A stretch of DNA of 21,432 bases from JAOUGY01 sp050329955 (lineage in GTDB: Bacteria > Actinomycetota > Acidimicrobiia > Spongiisociales > ZC4RG35). The position numbers and the translations under genes are program-made. The stretch lies in NCBI GenBank assembly GCA_050329955.1, contig JBHJOH010000200.1, positions 1 to 21,432 on the forward strand, read 5' to 3'. Below are positions 1 to 7,625 of the stretch, piece after piece. The notes beneath the pieces are model-generated. The model was not told where the DNA came from. It did no database searches and was given only the letters and a program-made list of their open reading frames with translations. Position 1 is the first letter of the stretch; each line of letters opens with the position of its first letter.

Positions 1-291
1 CCCGGAGAGCTGGACGCCTACCTGGAGCACCCGCACATGCTGGGCTTCTCGCCGGAGCCGCTGTCGGCGCTGGCCAACCGAATCCGCGGCACCATCGAGC
101 TGTTGGCCGAACAGCACCGGGAAGGCGACATCGTGATCGTGAGCCATCAGGACCCGGTCCAATCCGCACGGTTGTCGTTCGCCGGAAGGTCGTTGGAGCG
201 GCTCCACACCGACAAACCCGGGCATTGCTCGATCATCACACTCCGGCCCGCGGCGGGTTGGGAGGATCTCGGGATGTGGACGCCCGACTGA
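1..291 (+). CDS. Histidine phosphatase family protein, C-terminal part (5' end outside window)
   Basis: The frame is open from base 1 and ends at TGA 289-291, giving the last 96 residues of a protein whose start lies left of the window. The segment VIVSHQDP, with His at residue 49 of the fragment, fits the second catalytic histidine region of the histidine phosphatase (phosphoglycerate mutase-like) superfamily, where this His assists hydrolysis through the phosphohistidine formed on the N-terminal RHG motif. The RHG motif itself would be upstream and cannot be seen. The fragment resembles the actinobacterial phosphomutase-like subgroup, but the substrate cannot be read from it. Its stop lies 10 nt before the convergent Nudix stop. 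An internal ATG at 37 exists, but the reading continues upstream without a stop, so the gene is treated as partial. Confidence 0.75.
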   Translation, partial: PGELDAYLEHPHMLGFSPEPLSALANRIRGTIELLAEQHREGDIVIVSHQDPVQSARLSFAGRSLERLHTDKPGHCSIITLRPAAGWEDLGMWTPD

Positions 292-301
292 ACCGGCCCG
301 G

Positions 302-862
302 TCAGCGTGTGTCGCCGAGCGTGCCGAGCAGGATCACGTCGGTCTCGAAAGCGAGTTCGGGGAGCCCGTCGAGTGCGAACCAGCCGACGTCGACCGCATC
401 GTCGCCCGCCTGCAGCGTTCCGCCGGTGATGCGCCCGGCGAACCAGATCCCGATCGACAGCTTGGCCGGGTCGTGGCCGTTGGACAGCACCTGGATCACC
501 TCCCCGACCTCGGCGTGGAGGCCCGTCTCCTCGTGCAGCTCCCGGGCGGCGGCGGCCCGGACGTCCTCGCCGTAGTCGACGAAGCCACAGGGGATGCACC
601 AGCGGCCCGGTCGGGTCGAGGTGGGACCACGTTTCACCAGGAGCACCCGCCCCGTCTCGTCGGTGAGGAGCACGGCGGCGCCAACCGCCGGATCGCGGAA
701 GTGAACCCACCCGCAGGCAGGACAGGCCATTCGCATCCGCCCCGATTTCATCCGGGGGGCGAGGGCGGCGGTGCACATCGGGCAGTGCCGGTACTCGCCC
801 GGCCAGAAGCCCGCGGTCGATATCGGTGTGGCGCTCACCGGGCGAGTCTGCCAGCCCGTCAC
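302..862 (-). CDS. Nudix hydrolase with N-terminal zinc ribbon
   Basis: The product is a soluble pyrophosphohydrolase acting on nucleoside diphosphate-linked substrates; the exact substrate is unknown. With the chosen GTG start it has 186 residues. A zinc ribbon is formed by CPMC (27-30) and CPAC (47-50). A complete Nudix box follows at about 93-115 in the form GX5EX7REUXEEXGU (key residues G93, E99, R107, E108, E111, E112), which binds the catalytic metal. The layout of a ribbon followed by a Nudix domain resembles the NudC/YfhB-like group. The start is uncertain: GTG codons at 871, 862 and 838 are all possible and none has a good ribosome binding site. A much longer open frame to 1189 runs through the divergent membrane-protein gene and is not believed. 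The gene is divergent from the membrane protein that begins at 906. Confidence 0.85.
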   Translation of the reverse strand: MTGWQTRPVSATPISTAGFWPGEYRHCPMCTAALAPRMKSGRMRMACPACGWVHFRDPAVGAAVLLTDETGRVLLVKRGPTSTRPGRWCIPCGFVDYGEDVRAAAARELHEETGLHAEVGEVIQVLSNGHDPAKLSIGIWFAGRITGGTLQAGDDAVDVGWFALDGLPELAFETDVILLGTLGDTR

Positions 863-905
863 GTTTTGCACTACCCGATCAGGTCGTGGAGACTTCGCAG
901 CGGCC

Positions 906-1655
906 ATGAAACGTGCCATCGCCACCTCCGCCGCCCTGCTGTCCGCCACGCTCGTGTGGGGCGGTCTGGTGGTGTCCGGGCGCGGACCGTGGGCCACCGA
1001 CGCCGCCGCCGTGATGGGGGCGGGCCTGTTGGTGCTGGGCGCCATCGCCATCGTGGGGATACTGGTGGGGGCATCCCGGTGGGGGCGGGTCCTGGCGTTG
1101 GTGGTCGCCGGTGCCGGGCCGGCCATGGCGGTGGCGATTCCCATCGAGGCGGCGTGGATCGCCGGCCTCGCCCTTTCGGCCATTGCCATCTACGGCCTGG
1201 CGGGCAATGCCACGCTCGGGGTGATCCGTACGCTTCCCGCCGCTTCCGGCCCCACCCCACGGGTGGTGGCGTTCGCCCTGACGCTGGCGGCGATGCCGAC
1301 CCTGGTCGCGGCGGTTTCCCCCGATGGTCTCGAAGGCGGCGAGTGGACCGTGATCGCCGCCGGCGCCGTCAGCGCAGGCCTCTACGCCAAAGCGGCACCC
1401 GGGGCCCTGTGGGCCGTGCGGCTCCTGTTCCCGATCGCAACGGTCGGCGCCGCCGGCGCCACCGGGATGCCCCGGGGCCTCGTCTGGGTGGCCATCGGGG
1501 CCGCCATCGGGGCGTTCGGGTGGACCAAGGAGGCGAGGGTGGCGGTGAGGCCCCTGGTCGAACAGGGCCGGGCGGTACCGATGTTCCCCGAGATGGTTCC
1601 CCCCGACATTCTCGACGCCGCCGGTCTGGACGAAAAGGGTCGACCCCGTGACTGA
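906..1655 (+). CDS. Multi-pass membrane protein of unknown function
   Basis: The 249-residue product begins with a short basic segment (MKR) and is made of several Ala/Gly/Val-rich hydrophobic stretches (about 4-27, 35-60, 62-100, 115-140, 150-200) that look like six or more membrane helices. It ends in a polar tail of about 45 residues rich in Pro, Glu and Asp, probably cytoplasmic. No catalytic motif was recognised and I do not know the family. ATG 906 was chosen because the frame upstream of it (to 771) lies in the Nudix coding strand and lacks hydrophobic character. The stop overlaps the GTG start of the next gene by 8 nt, so the two are probably translated together. Confidence 0.7.
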   Translation: MKRAIATSAALLSATLVWGGLVVSGRGPWATDAAAVMGAGLLVLGAIAIVGILVGASRWGRVLALVVAGAGPAMAVAIPIEAAWIAGLALSAIAIYGLAGNATLGVIRTLPAASGPTPRVVAFALTLAAMPTLVAAVSPDGLEGGEWTVIAAGAVSAGLYAKAAPGALWAVRLLFPIATVGAAGATGMPRGLVWVAIGAAIGAFGWTKEARVAVRPLVEQGRAVPMFPEMVPPDILDAAGLDEKGRPRD

Positions 1656-1956
1656 GCCCGTCCCCGCCCGTCGCCGCCCCAACCCCTGGATCGTCGTCCC
1701 CTCACTGGTGGCGGGCATCGCCGCCGGCGTGTTGGGGTGGGTCGTTACCGACATCTCCTGCCGGGTGGAGCTCGACGGTGTCATCCAGCACTGCCGCGGC
1801 TGGTCGACCCTGGTGGCGATCATCACCGGTGTGGGCACCGCCATCGGCATGCTGGTGGTGCTGGTGCTGGTGTACCGCTCGATCGCCGAGTACCGCGAGG
1901 CTCAATCCCGGGGGATGGAGCCCCCGGGACCAGGCTGCGAGGTCCCCGAGGACTAG
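1648..1956 (+). CDS. Small two-helix membrane protein
   Basis: The 102-residue product has two predicted membrane helices, about residues 12-30 and 50-75, joined by a short loop that carries two cysteines (in DISCRVEL and QHCRGW). If the loop lies outside the cell they could form a disulfide. The C-terminal tail is polar, with YREAQSRG followed by a Pro/Glu-rich end. GTG 1648 overlaps the preceding gene's TGA by 8 nt, which argues for translational coupling and for this start. The gene ends with TAG, one of only a few in the window, and stops 24 nt short of the convergent fabF. No function is recognised. It probably works with its overlapping membrane neighbour. Confidence 0.65.
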   Translation: MTEPVPARRRPNPWIVVPSLVAGIAAGVLGWVVTDISCRVELDGVIQHCRGWSTLVAIITGVGTAIGMLVVLVLVYRSIAEYREAQSRGMEPPGPGCEVPED

Positions 1957-1980
1957 CGTCGCCGGCCCCGTGGTCGACGG

Positions 1981-3234
1981 TCAGGTCGCCCGACTGAACA
2001 CCAATGCCACGTTGTGGCCCCCGAATCCGAACGAGTTCGACATGACGTGGTCCACCCGGGCCTCCCGGGCCTGGTTGGGGACGTAGTCGAGGTCGCACTC
2101 CGGATCGGGGGTGACGTAGTTGATGGTGGGCGGGAGCACACCGTCGGTGATGGCCCGGATCGAGGCGATCGCCTCGACCGCTCCGGCCGCCCCCAGCAGG
2201 TGACCGGTCATCGACTTGGTGGACGACACCGGGATCCGGCGGGCCATCTGTTCGCCCAGCGCCAACTTGATGGCGGCGGTCTCGGTGGCGTCGTTGGCGT
2301 CGGTCGAGGTTCCGTGGGCGTTGACGTAGCCGATGTCGGCCGGCGCCAACCCGGCGTCGGCCAGAGCCGCCTTCATCGCCCGGGAGGCTCCGGTGCCGCC
2401 CGGGCGGGGCAACGTCATGTGATAGGCGTCGGCTGACATGCCGTAACCGGTGAACTCGGCCAGAATCCTGGCGCCGCGGGCGATCGCACGATCGCGTTCT
2501 TCCAGCACCAGCACCCCGGCTCCCTCGCCCATCACGAACCCGTCGCGCTCGGCGTCGAAGGGGCGGCTGGCGGTAGCCGGGTGGTCGTTTCGGGTCGAGA
2601 GCGCCCGCGCCGAGGCGAAGGCGGCCACGCCGTAGTCGGTGATGGCCGCCTCGGCTCCCCCCGCCACCATCAGGTCGGCGGCGCCCCGCCGGATCATCTC
2701 GGCGGCATCGCCGATGGCGTTGGCCGATGCCGAGCAGGCCGTCACGGTGCAGGAGACCGGCCCGAGCAGGCTCAGGTCGATCGAGACCAGGCCCGACGGC
2801 ATGTTGGCGATGATCTTCGGAATCCCGAACGGACTGACCCGGTCGGGCCCACGCTGACGCAGGACATCGATCTCGTCGATGAAGGTCTGCATCCCGCCGA
2901 ATCCGACACCGATGACGGCACCGGCCCTGGTGGCCTCCTCCGAGTCGGGGTCGAGAGTGATCCCGGCGCCGGCCATTGCCTCGCGGGCGGCCACCATGGC
3001 GAACTGCGAGCATCTGTCGGAGCGGCGGGCATCCTTCTTGTCGAAGTACCGCTCGGGGTCGAACCCGACCACCTAGGCGGCGATGCGGGCCTTGTAGGCG
3101 GATGCGTCGAAGAGTGTGATGTGGCCGACACCTGACGAGCCGGCGCACATGTTTGACCAAGTTGTGGGCTGGTCCGCTCCGATCGGGGTGATCGCCCCCA
3201 GACCGGTGACGACCACCCGGCGACCAGACGACAT
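1981..3234 (-). CDS. fabF: 3-oxoacyl-[ACP] synthase II (FabF), interrupted by an in-frame TAG at codon 54
   Basis: FabF condenses malonyl-ACP with acyl-ACP, the elongation step of type II fatty acid synthesis. Read from ATG 3234, the frame gives the family N-terminus (RRVVVTGLGAITPIG, then LFDASAYKARIAA), meets TAG at 3073-3075, and continues with VVGFDPERYF to the normal end, 417 positions in all and of usual length. The catalytic triad is present beyond the stop: Cys167 (TACSAS), His307 (NAHGTST) and His345 (TGHLLGAAG), with Lys340. ATG 3234 is one base after the acpP stop. A GTG directly after the TAG (3072) would give a 363-residue protein lacking the first beta-strand region, which is unlikely to fold normally. 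One base change (GAG or CAG to TAG) explains the stop. It could be a sequence error, a true mutation, or a read-through codon. Confidence 0.9.
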
Positions 3235-3235
3235 G

Positions 3236-3481
3236 TCAGGCGTTGAGCTTGCCGTGGACCAGATCGATGGCCTGGCCGACTGTGTGGATGTTCTCGGCTT
3301 CGTCGTCGGGGATCTTGACGCCGAACTCGTCTTCGAGCGCCATCAGCAGCTCGACCACGCCGAGCGAATCGACCTCGAGGTCGTCTTCGAAGTTGGCTTC
3401 GTCGTTGATCTTCTCGGCGTCGAGGCCGAGCTCGTTCACGAGCACCAGTCCCAGCCGGGACGAGATCTCACTGCGGTCCAT
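3236..3481 (-). CDS. acpP: Acyl carrier protein
   Basis: This small acidic protein of 81 residues carries the growing acyl chain on a phosphopantetheine arm. The attachment serine is Ser39 in the EVDSLGVVEL motif (the common form is DSLDVVEL, so Gly replaces the usual Asp at 41). Length, acidity and the four-helix pattern match the family. ATG 3481 is preceded by a good ribosome binding site, AAGGAG, about 7 nt upstream. It sits between fabG and fabF in the fatty acid synthesis operon, with one base separating its TGA from the fabF ATG. The 64-nt gap before it, after fabG, is the largest gap inside the operon and may allow separate expression, which is common for this abundant protein. Confidence 0.95.
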   Translation of the reverse strand: MDRSEISSRLGLVLVNELGLDAEKINDEANFEDDLEVDSLGVVELLMALEDEFGVKIPDDEAENIHTVGQAIDLVHGKLNA

Positions 3482-3545
3482 GTTCTTGTCTCCTTGTCCG
3501 TCTTCTTGGTCGCAGAACCCTACAAGACAACGTGGCCCTCACTGG

Positions 3546-4298
3546 TCACAGGGCGATGCCGCCGTCCACACTGAGTACCTGTCCGGTGATGTACCCGGCC
3601 CGGTCAGAGGCCAGGAACGCCACCGCCGCCGCCACTTCGGCGGCCTCTCCGAAACGCCCGAGCGTGACCGAGGCCCTCGCCGCCTCCCGCACCTCATCGC
3701 CCAGCGCCTCGGTCATGTCGGTGGCGATGAAGCCGGGTGCCACCACGTTGGCGGTGATGTTGCGCTGGCCCACCTCCTTGGCCACCGACTTCGAGAACCC
3801 GATCAACCCGGCCTTGGAGGCGGCGTAATTGGCCTGTCCGGGGTTGCCGGCGAGGCCGGCGACCGAGGCGATCGAGATGATCCGTCCCCATCGGGCCTTG
3901 AGCATGCCCCGCAGCGCAGCTTTGGTGCACAGAAACGCCGACCGCAGATTGGTGGCCAGCACCTCGTCGAAGTCCTCGACGCTCATCCGCAGCAGCAGGT
4001 TGTCGCGGGTGATGCCGGCGTTGTTGACCAGCACCGTCGGCGCCCCCAGCGAGGCCGCCACCGTCTCGAACATCGCCTCGACCGCGCCGGCATCGGCCAC
4101 GTCGGCCTGGACTGCTACCGCCTGTCCACCGGCGGACACGATCTGGGCCACCACCTCCTCGGCAGCATCGGCCCGGGCGGTAAAGTTGACCGCCACTGGA
4201 TGACCCTGCTCGGCCAGTGCCAGGCAGATGGCCCGGCCGATTCCCCGCGACCCTCCGGTGACGAGCGCCACTCTGGGAGGAGTGGAGTGGTCGGTCAC
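3546..4298 (-). CDS. fabG: 3-oxoacyl-[ACP] reductase (FabG)
   Basis: The product is an NADPH-dependent short-chain dehydrogenase that reduces 3-oxoacyl-ACP to 3-hydroxyacyl-ACP in the fatty acid cycle. In 250 residues it shows the cofactor-binding TGGSRGIG (14-21), NNAG (92-95), the catalytic Ser145 in SIASVAG and the YxxxK pair Tyr158 and Lys162 in NYAASK, followed by the FabG-type segment VAPGFIATDMT and the C-terminal SVDGG. GTG 4298 overlaps the fabH stop in a GTGA arrangement, fixing the start and implying coupling. The longer open frame upstream runs antiparallel to nothing real and overlaps fabH in another frame, so it was discarded. Its place in a fab operon supports FabG rather than another SDR. 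Confidence 0.95.
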   Translation of the reverse strand: MTDHSTPPRVALVTGGSRGIGRAICLALAEQGHPVAVNFTARADAAEEVVAQIVSAGGQAVAVQADVADAGAVEAMFETVAASLGAPTVLVNNAGITRDNLLLRMSVEDFDEVLATNLRSAFLCTKAALRGMLKARWGRIISIASVAGLAGNPGQANYAASKAGLIGFSKSVAKEVGQRNITANVVAPGFIATDMTEALGDEVREAARASVTLGRFGEAAEVAAAVAFLASDRAGYITGQVLSVDGGIAL

Positions 4299-5380
4299 TC
4301 GGCCTCCTTGACCCGACCGAAGTACTGGAAGCTCGGCTCGAGGATGTCCCACACCGTCTTGTCGGTGGCAGGGATGACGGCGTCGGATATCCCGAGCGGT
4401 TCGACTCTGCTCCCCCACTTCATGGCCGCCGCCGCCCAGGTGAGCCCGCCGCCGAAGGCGGCGAACACCAGGTTGGCGCCGGGGGTTATGCGACCGCCTT
4501 CCATCGCCTCGGTGATGGCGATCGGGATGGTGGCAGCCGAGGTGTTGCCGTAGGACTGCACGTTCACGAACACCTTGGAGGCGTCGATTCCGAGACGACG
4601 GGCGGTGGCGTCGATGATGCGGAGATTGGCCTGATGCGGGATGAGGAGATCGACCTCGTCGATGGCCCATCCCGCCCGCTGGACCACGTTGACCGAGGCC
4701 TCCCCGAGCTTGGTGACGGCCCGGCGGAACACCTCCTGGCCCTCCATGAAGACACCGGCCTTGCGGGGATCGCGGGGACCGGGTGCTCCCACCGTCCCGA
4801 ACTCGGGCACACACAGGAATGGGGCGGCGGTGCCGTCCACGCCCATCTCCGAGGCGAGAATGCCGACCGGCTCCTCGGTGGCCTCCATCACCACCGCTCC
4901 GGCCCCGTCGCCGAACAGCACACACGTGGTGCGGTCGGTGTAGTCCATGACGTAGCTCATCTTCTCGGCACCCACCACCAGCACCCGTTTGACGGTCCCG
5001 CCCCGGATCATGTCGGAGGCGGCGACCATGCCGTACACGAAACCCGAGCAGTTGGCGTTGAGGTCGAAGGCACCCATCCGCCCTGCTCCGAGCCGAGCCT
5101 GCACGAGCGCCGATGTGGGCGGGATGATGGTCTCGGGTGAGAGGGTGGCGCAGATGAGGAGGTCGATCTCATCGGGCTCACGCCCGGCGGCGGCGAGGGC
5201 GTGGCTGGCGGCCACGGCCGACATCTCGCTCACCTCGACATGCGATATGCGGCGTTCCTTGATCCCCGAGCGGGAGGTGATCCAGTCATCGCTGGTCTCC
5301 ACGATCTTCTCGAGATCGGAGTTGGTAAGGACCACCGGCGGCAGGGCTTTGCCCCACCCGGTTATCTCGGCATACGTCAT
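4295..5380 (-). CDS. fabH: 3-oxoacyl-[ACP] synthase III (FabH) with C-terminal extension
   Basis: FabH starts fatty acid synthesis by condensing an acyl-CoA primer with malonyl-ACP. The catalytic triad is complete: Cys111 (NANCSGF), His249 (IPHQAN) and Asn279 (YGNTSAA), and the FGDGAGA and GGGLTWAA segments are also typical. At 361 residues it is some 30 longer than the common form, because the chain continues past the usual end (near AAAMKWG) with a tail ending in FGRVKEAE. ATG 5380 has a strong binding site GAGGAG with 7-nt spacing. It follows fabD by 54 nt and overlaps fabG by 4 nt. Whether the primer is acetyl-CoA or a branched acyl-CoA cannot be told from sequence alone. Confidence 0.95.
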   Translation of the reverse strand: MTYAEITGWGKALPPVVLTNSDLEKIVETSDDWITSRSGIKERRISHVEVSEMSAVAASHALAAAGREPDEIDLLICATLSPETIIPPTSALVQARLGAGRMGAFDLNANCSGFVYGMVAASDMIRGGTVKRVLVVGAEKMSYVMDYTDRTTCVLFGDGAGAVVMEATEEPVGILASEMGVDGTAAPFLCVPEFGTVGAPGPRDPRKAGVFMEGQEVFRRAVTKLGEASVNVVQRAGWAIDEVDLLIPHQANLRIIDATARRLGIDASKVFVNVQSYGNTSAATIPIAITEAMEGGRITPGANLVFAAFGGGLTWAAAAMKWGSRVEPLGISDAVIPATDKTVWDILEPSFQYFGRVKEAE

Positions 5381-5405
5381 GTGAAGGCTCCTCAGGGGTG
5401 CGGCA

Positions 5406-5411
5406 ATGCTA
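5406..5411 (-). promoter_or_regulatory. Possible -10 box upstream of fabH
   Basis: TAGCAT fits the actinobacterial TANNNT -10 pattern and lies between fabD and fabH, leaving a leader of roughly 19 nt that contains the GAGGAG binding site of fabH. It could give fabH and downstream genes a second promoter inside the operon. No convincing -35 was seen. Confidence 0.25.
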
Positions 5412-5434
5412 GGTGACAGGCCAACGATTCGCCG

Positions 5435-6364
5435 TCACCCGTCGAGGGCTTCGACGGCGGCATCGACATCGGCCAGCTGGGACACGGTGACGGTGCGTGC
5501 CCCGTCGACGGTGCGCTTGGCCATGCCGGCGGTGACGTCTCCTGGGCCGACGTGGAGGAAGGTGTCGATACCGGCCGCCGCCATCGCCTCGAGCGATTCG
5601 GCGAAGCGCACCGGAGACACCACCTGCATCGCCAGGTTGGTGGTGATGTCGGCGGTGTCGAGCGGGCACGCTGTCACGTTCCCGTAGACCGGGAACGACG
5701 GGTCGAGCGCCGTGACACCGGCCAGCGCTGCCGCCACCCGGGCCGAGGCGGGTGCCATGAACTCCGAGTGGAAGGCTCCCGCCACCTTGAGACGCACCGC
5801 CCGACGCACGCCGAGATCGAGCCCGTTGGCTTCGAGCCAGTCGAGGTCGTCGGCGCCGCCCGCCACCACCACCTGGCCGGGGGCGTTGATGTTGGCCACG
5901 CTCAGTCGTCCTCCGCCGGCAACGCGGGCGTCACACACAGACTGGGCCAGTTCGACGTCGGCGCCGAGCAGCGCCGCCATTCCCGACGGCTCGATGTCGG
6001 CCGCCGACTGCATGGCCCTCCCCCGTTCGGCCACCACCGCCAGGGCGATGTCGAAGTCGAGCACCCCGGCGGCGACCAGCGCCGAGTATTCGCCCAGCGA
6101 GTGCCCGGCGGCGGCGGCCGGTGCCGCGCTCAGCCGGGGCGACAACTCCTGCCACAACGCCACCGCAAGCGCGAACAGGGCGGGCTGGGCGTGCTCGGTG
6201 CGGGTCAACTCGTCTTCGGGACCGTGCAGGCACATGTCCCGGAGGGACCACCCGAGCACGGTGTCGGCCCGGTCGATGAGCAGGTCGGGGCGAGCGTCGA
6301 ACAGGTCGGCACCCATGCCGACGAACTGACTCCCCTGACCGGGGAAAAGGATGGCGTAAGGCAT
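5435..6364 (-). CDS. fabD: Malonyl-CoA:ACP transacylase (FabD)
   Basis: FabD moves malonyl from CoA to ACP, supplying the extender for FabH and FabF. The 309-residue protein begins with LFPGQGSQ and carries the nucleophile Ser89 in GHSLGEYSA, Arg at the RGRAMQ motif and the partner His199 in GAFHSEFM, with a late HVGPG motif. ATG 6364 starts the protein directly at the family N-terminus. A longer frame upstream (to 7753) overlaps the threonine aldolase in another frame and was rejected. There is no Shine-Dalgarno sequence, but a TAGTGT box lies 7 nt before the ATG, suggesting a leaderless message. It would be the first gene of the fabD-fabH-fabG-acpP-fabF operon. Confidence 0.95.
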   Translation of the reverse strand: MPYAILFPGQGSQFVGMGADLFDARPDLLIDRADTVLGWSLRDMCLHGPEDELTRTEHAQPALFALAVALWQELSPRLSAAPAAAAGHSLGEYSALVAAGVLDFDIALAVVAERGRAMQSAADIEPSGMAALLGADVELAQSVCDARVAGGGRLSVANINAPGQVVVAGGADDLDWLEANGLDLGVRRAVRLKVAGAFHSEFMAPASARVAAALAGVTALDPSFPVYGNVTACPLDTADITTNLAMQVVSPVRFAESLEAMAAAGIDTFLHVGPGDVTAGMAKRTVDGARTVTVSQLADVDAAVEALDG

Positions 6365-6544
6365 CCGGGGGACACTAGAGAGGATCACTTGGAGGGACCG
6401 GATGCAATCGACATGCTGCGGCGGTACCGATCGCTCGATGGGCACGAGTTCTGGGCCGACGACACGTCCTTCGTCGACGCCACCGGCATCGATACCCACC
6501 AGATTGCGACGTCCCCGGAGCGGGTCTTCGTGGTTCCCGTCTGA
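6365..6544 (+). pseudogene. Possible remnant of a PIN-domain (VapC-like) toxin C-terminus
   Basis: The gap between fabD and the threonine aldolase holds a short plus-strand reading (frame open from 6365, ATG at 6413, TGA 6542-6544) whose translation contains AIDMLRRYRSLDGHEFWADD followed by a Thr/Asp-rich stretch. This is reminiscent of the C-terminal part of VapC toxins, where a helix ending LRRF is followed by GHxFWPDD, normally leading into GHRQVTDAYLL, which is missing here. The catalytic N-terminal half is absent. If the likeness is real, this is a decayed toxin fragment. It may equally be a chance resemblance. The likeness is recalled from the family, not tested. Confidence 0.3.
6372..6377 (-). 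promoter_or_regulatory. -10 box of a probable leaderless promoter for fabD
   Basis: TAGTGT ends 7 nt before the fabD ATG, the distance that places the transcription start at or next to the start codon. No ribosome binding site lies in between (CCCCCGG). The same arrangement recurs at other genes in this window. Confidence 0.45.
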
Positions 6545-6546
6545 GC

Positions 6547-7584
6547 TCACCGGTCGACGATGGCGTCCAGCAGACGAGCGGCATCGGTCCGGTCGACATC
6601 GCGGTGGGTGACGATCCTCCAGATACCGCCCACCAACGGCGGGTTGACCAGGACGCCGGTGGCGGTCAGGCGAGCCGACAGCTCCCCCCATCCGGTGCCG
6701 AGGTGATCGATCATCACGTTCACCATGTTGGTCTGCACCGAGGCCAGATCGACGGCGTGCGGGGCGTGGTCGGCGATCCTCTCGGCGATGTGGCGGGCGA
6801 GCAGGTGGTCGTCGGTCAACCGGTGGCGGTGGTCGAGCCCCACCCGGGCGGCGGCGGCGATCACTCCCACCTGGCGCATCCCCCCACCCATCCGCTTGCG
6901 GAGGTAGCGGGCCTCGGCCATCGAGTCGGCCGACCCGCACAGCACCGAACCGATCGGTGCGCCCAGACCCTTGGAATAACAGAAGGTCACCGTGTCGGCG
7001 GGATCGGCGATGAGGTCGGCGCCGACCCCGAGGGCGGCGGCGGCGTTGAAGAGGCGGGCGCCATCGAGGTGGACGCGAGCGCCGGCGGCATGGGCCGCGG
7101 CGCTGCCGGCGGCGATGGTCTCGACCGGGATCACCCGGCCACCCGAGAGGTTGTGGGTGTTCTCCCACACCATCAGCCTGATGCGGGGGTAGAACCTGCC
7201 GGCCGCCCCCATCGCCACCTCGATCTGGTGGGCTTCGATGGCACCGCCCGGGGCGTGCACGGTGCGAAAGGCCACGCCGGCGAAGGCAGAGGCAGCGCCC
7301 CGCTCGATGTTGCGGCAGTGGGCGCCCTCGTCGACCAGCACCTCCTCCCCCGGCCGGGTCTGCAGCTGGATGGCGAGCTGGTTGGCCATCGTCCCGGTGG
7401 GCACGAACACGGCCGCATCCTTGCCGACCAGGGCAGCCGATTCCTCTTCGAGTGCGTTGACGGTGGGGTCGTCGCCGTACACGTCGTCGCCCACCTCGGC
7501 ATCCGCCATCGCCTGGCGCATGGCCGGGGTGGGCCGGGTGACGGTGTCGGAGCGGAAGTCGGCGGTGCCGTCGGGGAAAGCCAT
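6547..7584 (-). CDS. ltaE: Low-specificity L-threonine aldolase
   Basis: This PLP-dependent enzyme cleaves L-threonine or L-allo-threonine to glycine and acetaldehyde in the cytoplasm. The 345-residue protein starts with the family N-terminus (FRSDTVTRPTPAMRQAM, GDDVYGDDPTV) and contains PTGTMANQLA, the aspartate-bearing HLDGARLFNAA that contacts the PLP ring (about 172-182), and the Schiff-base Lys205 in CYSKGLGAPIGS. Length is normal for the family. ATG 7584 is preceded by GGGGGT, and by a TAGCCT box 6 nt upstream of the ATG. It is 41 nt from the stop of the aminotransferase gene and 182 nt from fabD, so it is probably transcribed on its own or partly with the aminotransferase. Related beta-eliminating lyases of the same fold are a less likely alternative. 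Confidence 0.92.
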   Translation of the reverse strand: MAFPDGTADFRSDTVTRPTPAMRQAMADAEVGDDVYGDDPTVNALEEESAALVGKDAAVFVPTGTMANQLAIQLQTRPGEEVLVDEGAHCRNIERGAASAFAGVAFRTVHAPGGAIEAHQIEVAMGAAGRFYPRIRLMVWENTHNLSGGRVIPVETIAAGSAAAHAAGARVHLDGARLFNAAAALGVGADLIADPADTVTFCYSKGLGAPIGSVLCGSADSMAEARYLRKRMGGGMRQVGVIAAAARVGLDHRHRLTDDHLLARHIAERIADHAPHAVDLASVQTNMVNVMIDHLGTGWGELSARLTATGVLVNPPLVGGIWRIVTHRDVDRTDAARLLDAIVDR

Positions 7585-7590
7585 ACCCCC

Positions 7591-7596
7591 AGGCTA
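7591..7596 (-). promoter_or_regulatory. -10 box of a probable leaderless promoter for the threonine aldolase gene
   Basis: TAGCCT lies 6 nt before the ATG at 7584, in the 41-nt gap after the aminotransferase stop. The intervening GGGGGT could instead serve as a weak binding site, so this case is less clear than that of fabD. Confidence 0.35.
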
Positions 7597-7625
7597 CGAC
7601 ACCTCTGGGCCACCACCGCGCCGCG

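Noticed and set aside
302..1189. A 295-residue version of the Nudix protein starting at 1189
   Set aside because: The first 100 or so residues lie over the divergent membrane-protein gene and have low-complexity composition; the Nudix homology begins after the GTG codons at 838-871.
6402..6611. A 69-residue plus-strand frame with GGAGGG upstream of ATG 6402
   Set aside because: It runs into the threonine aldolase gene on the other strand, and its product is low-complexity; the competing frame in the same gap looks more protein-like.
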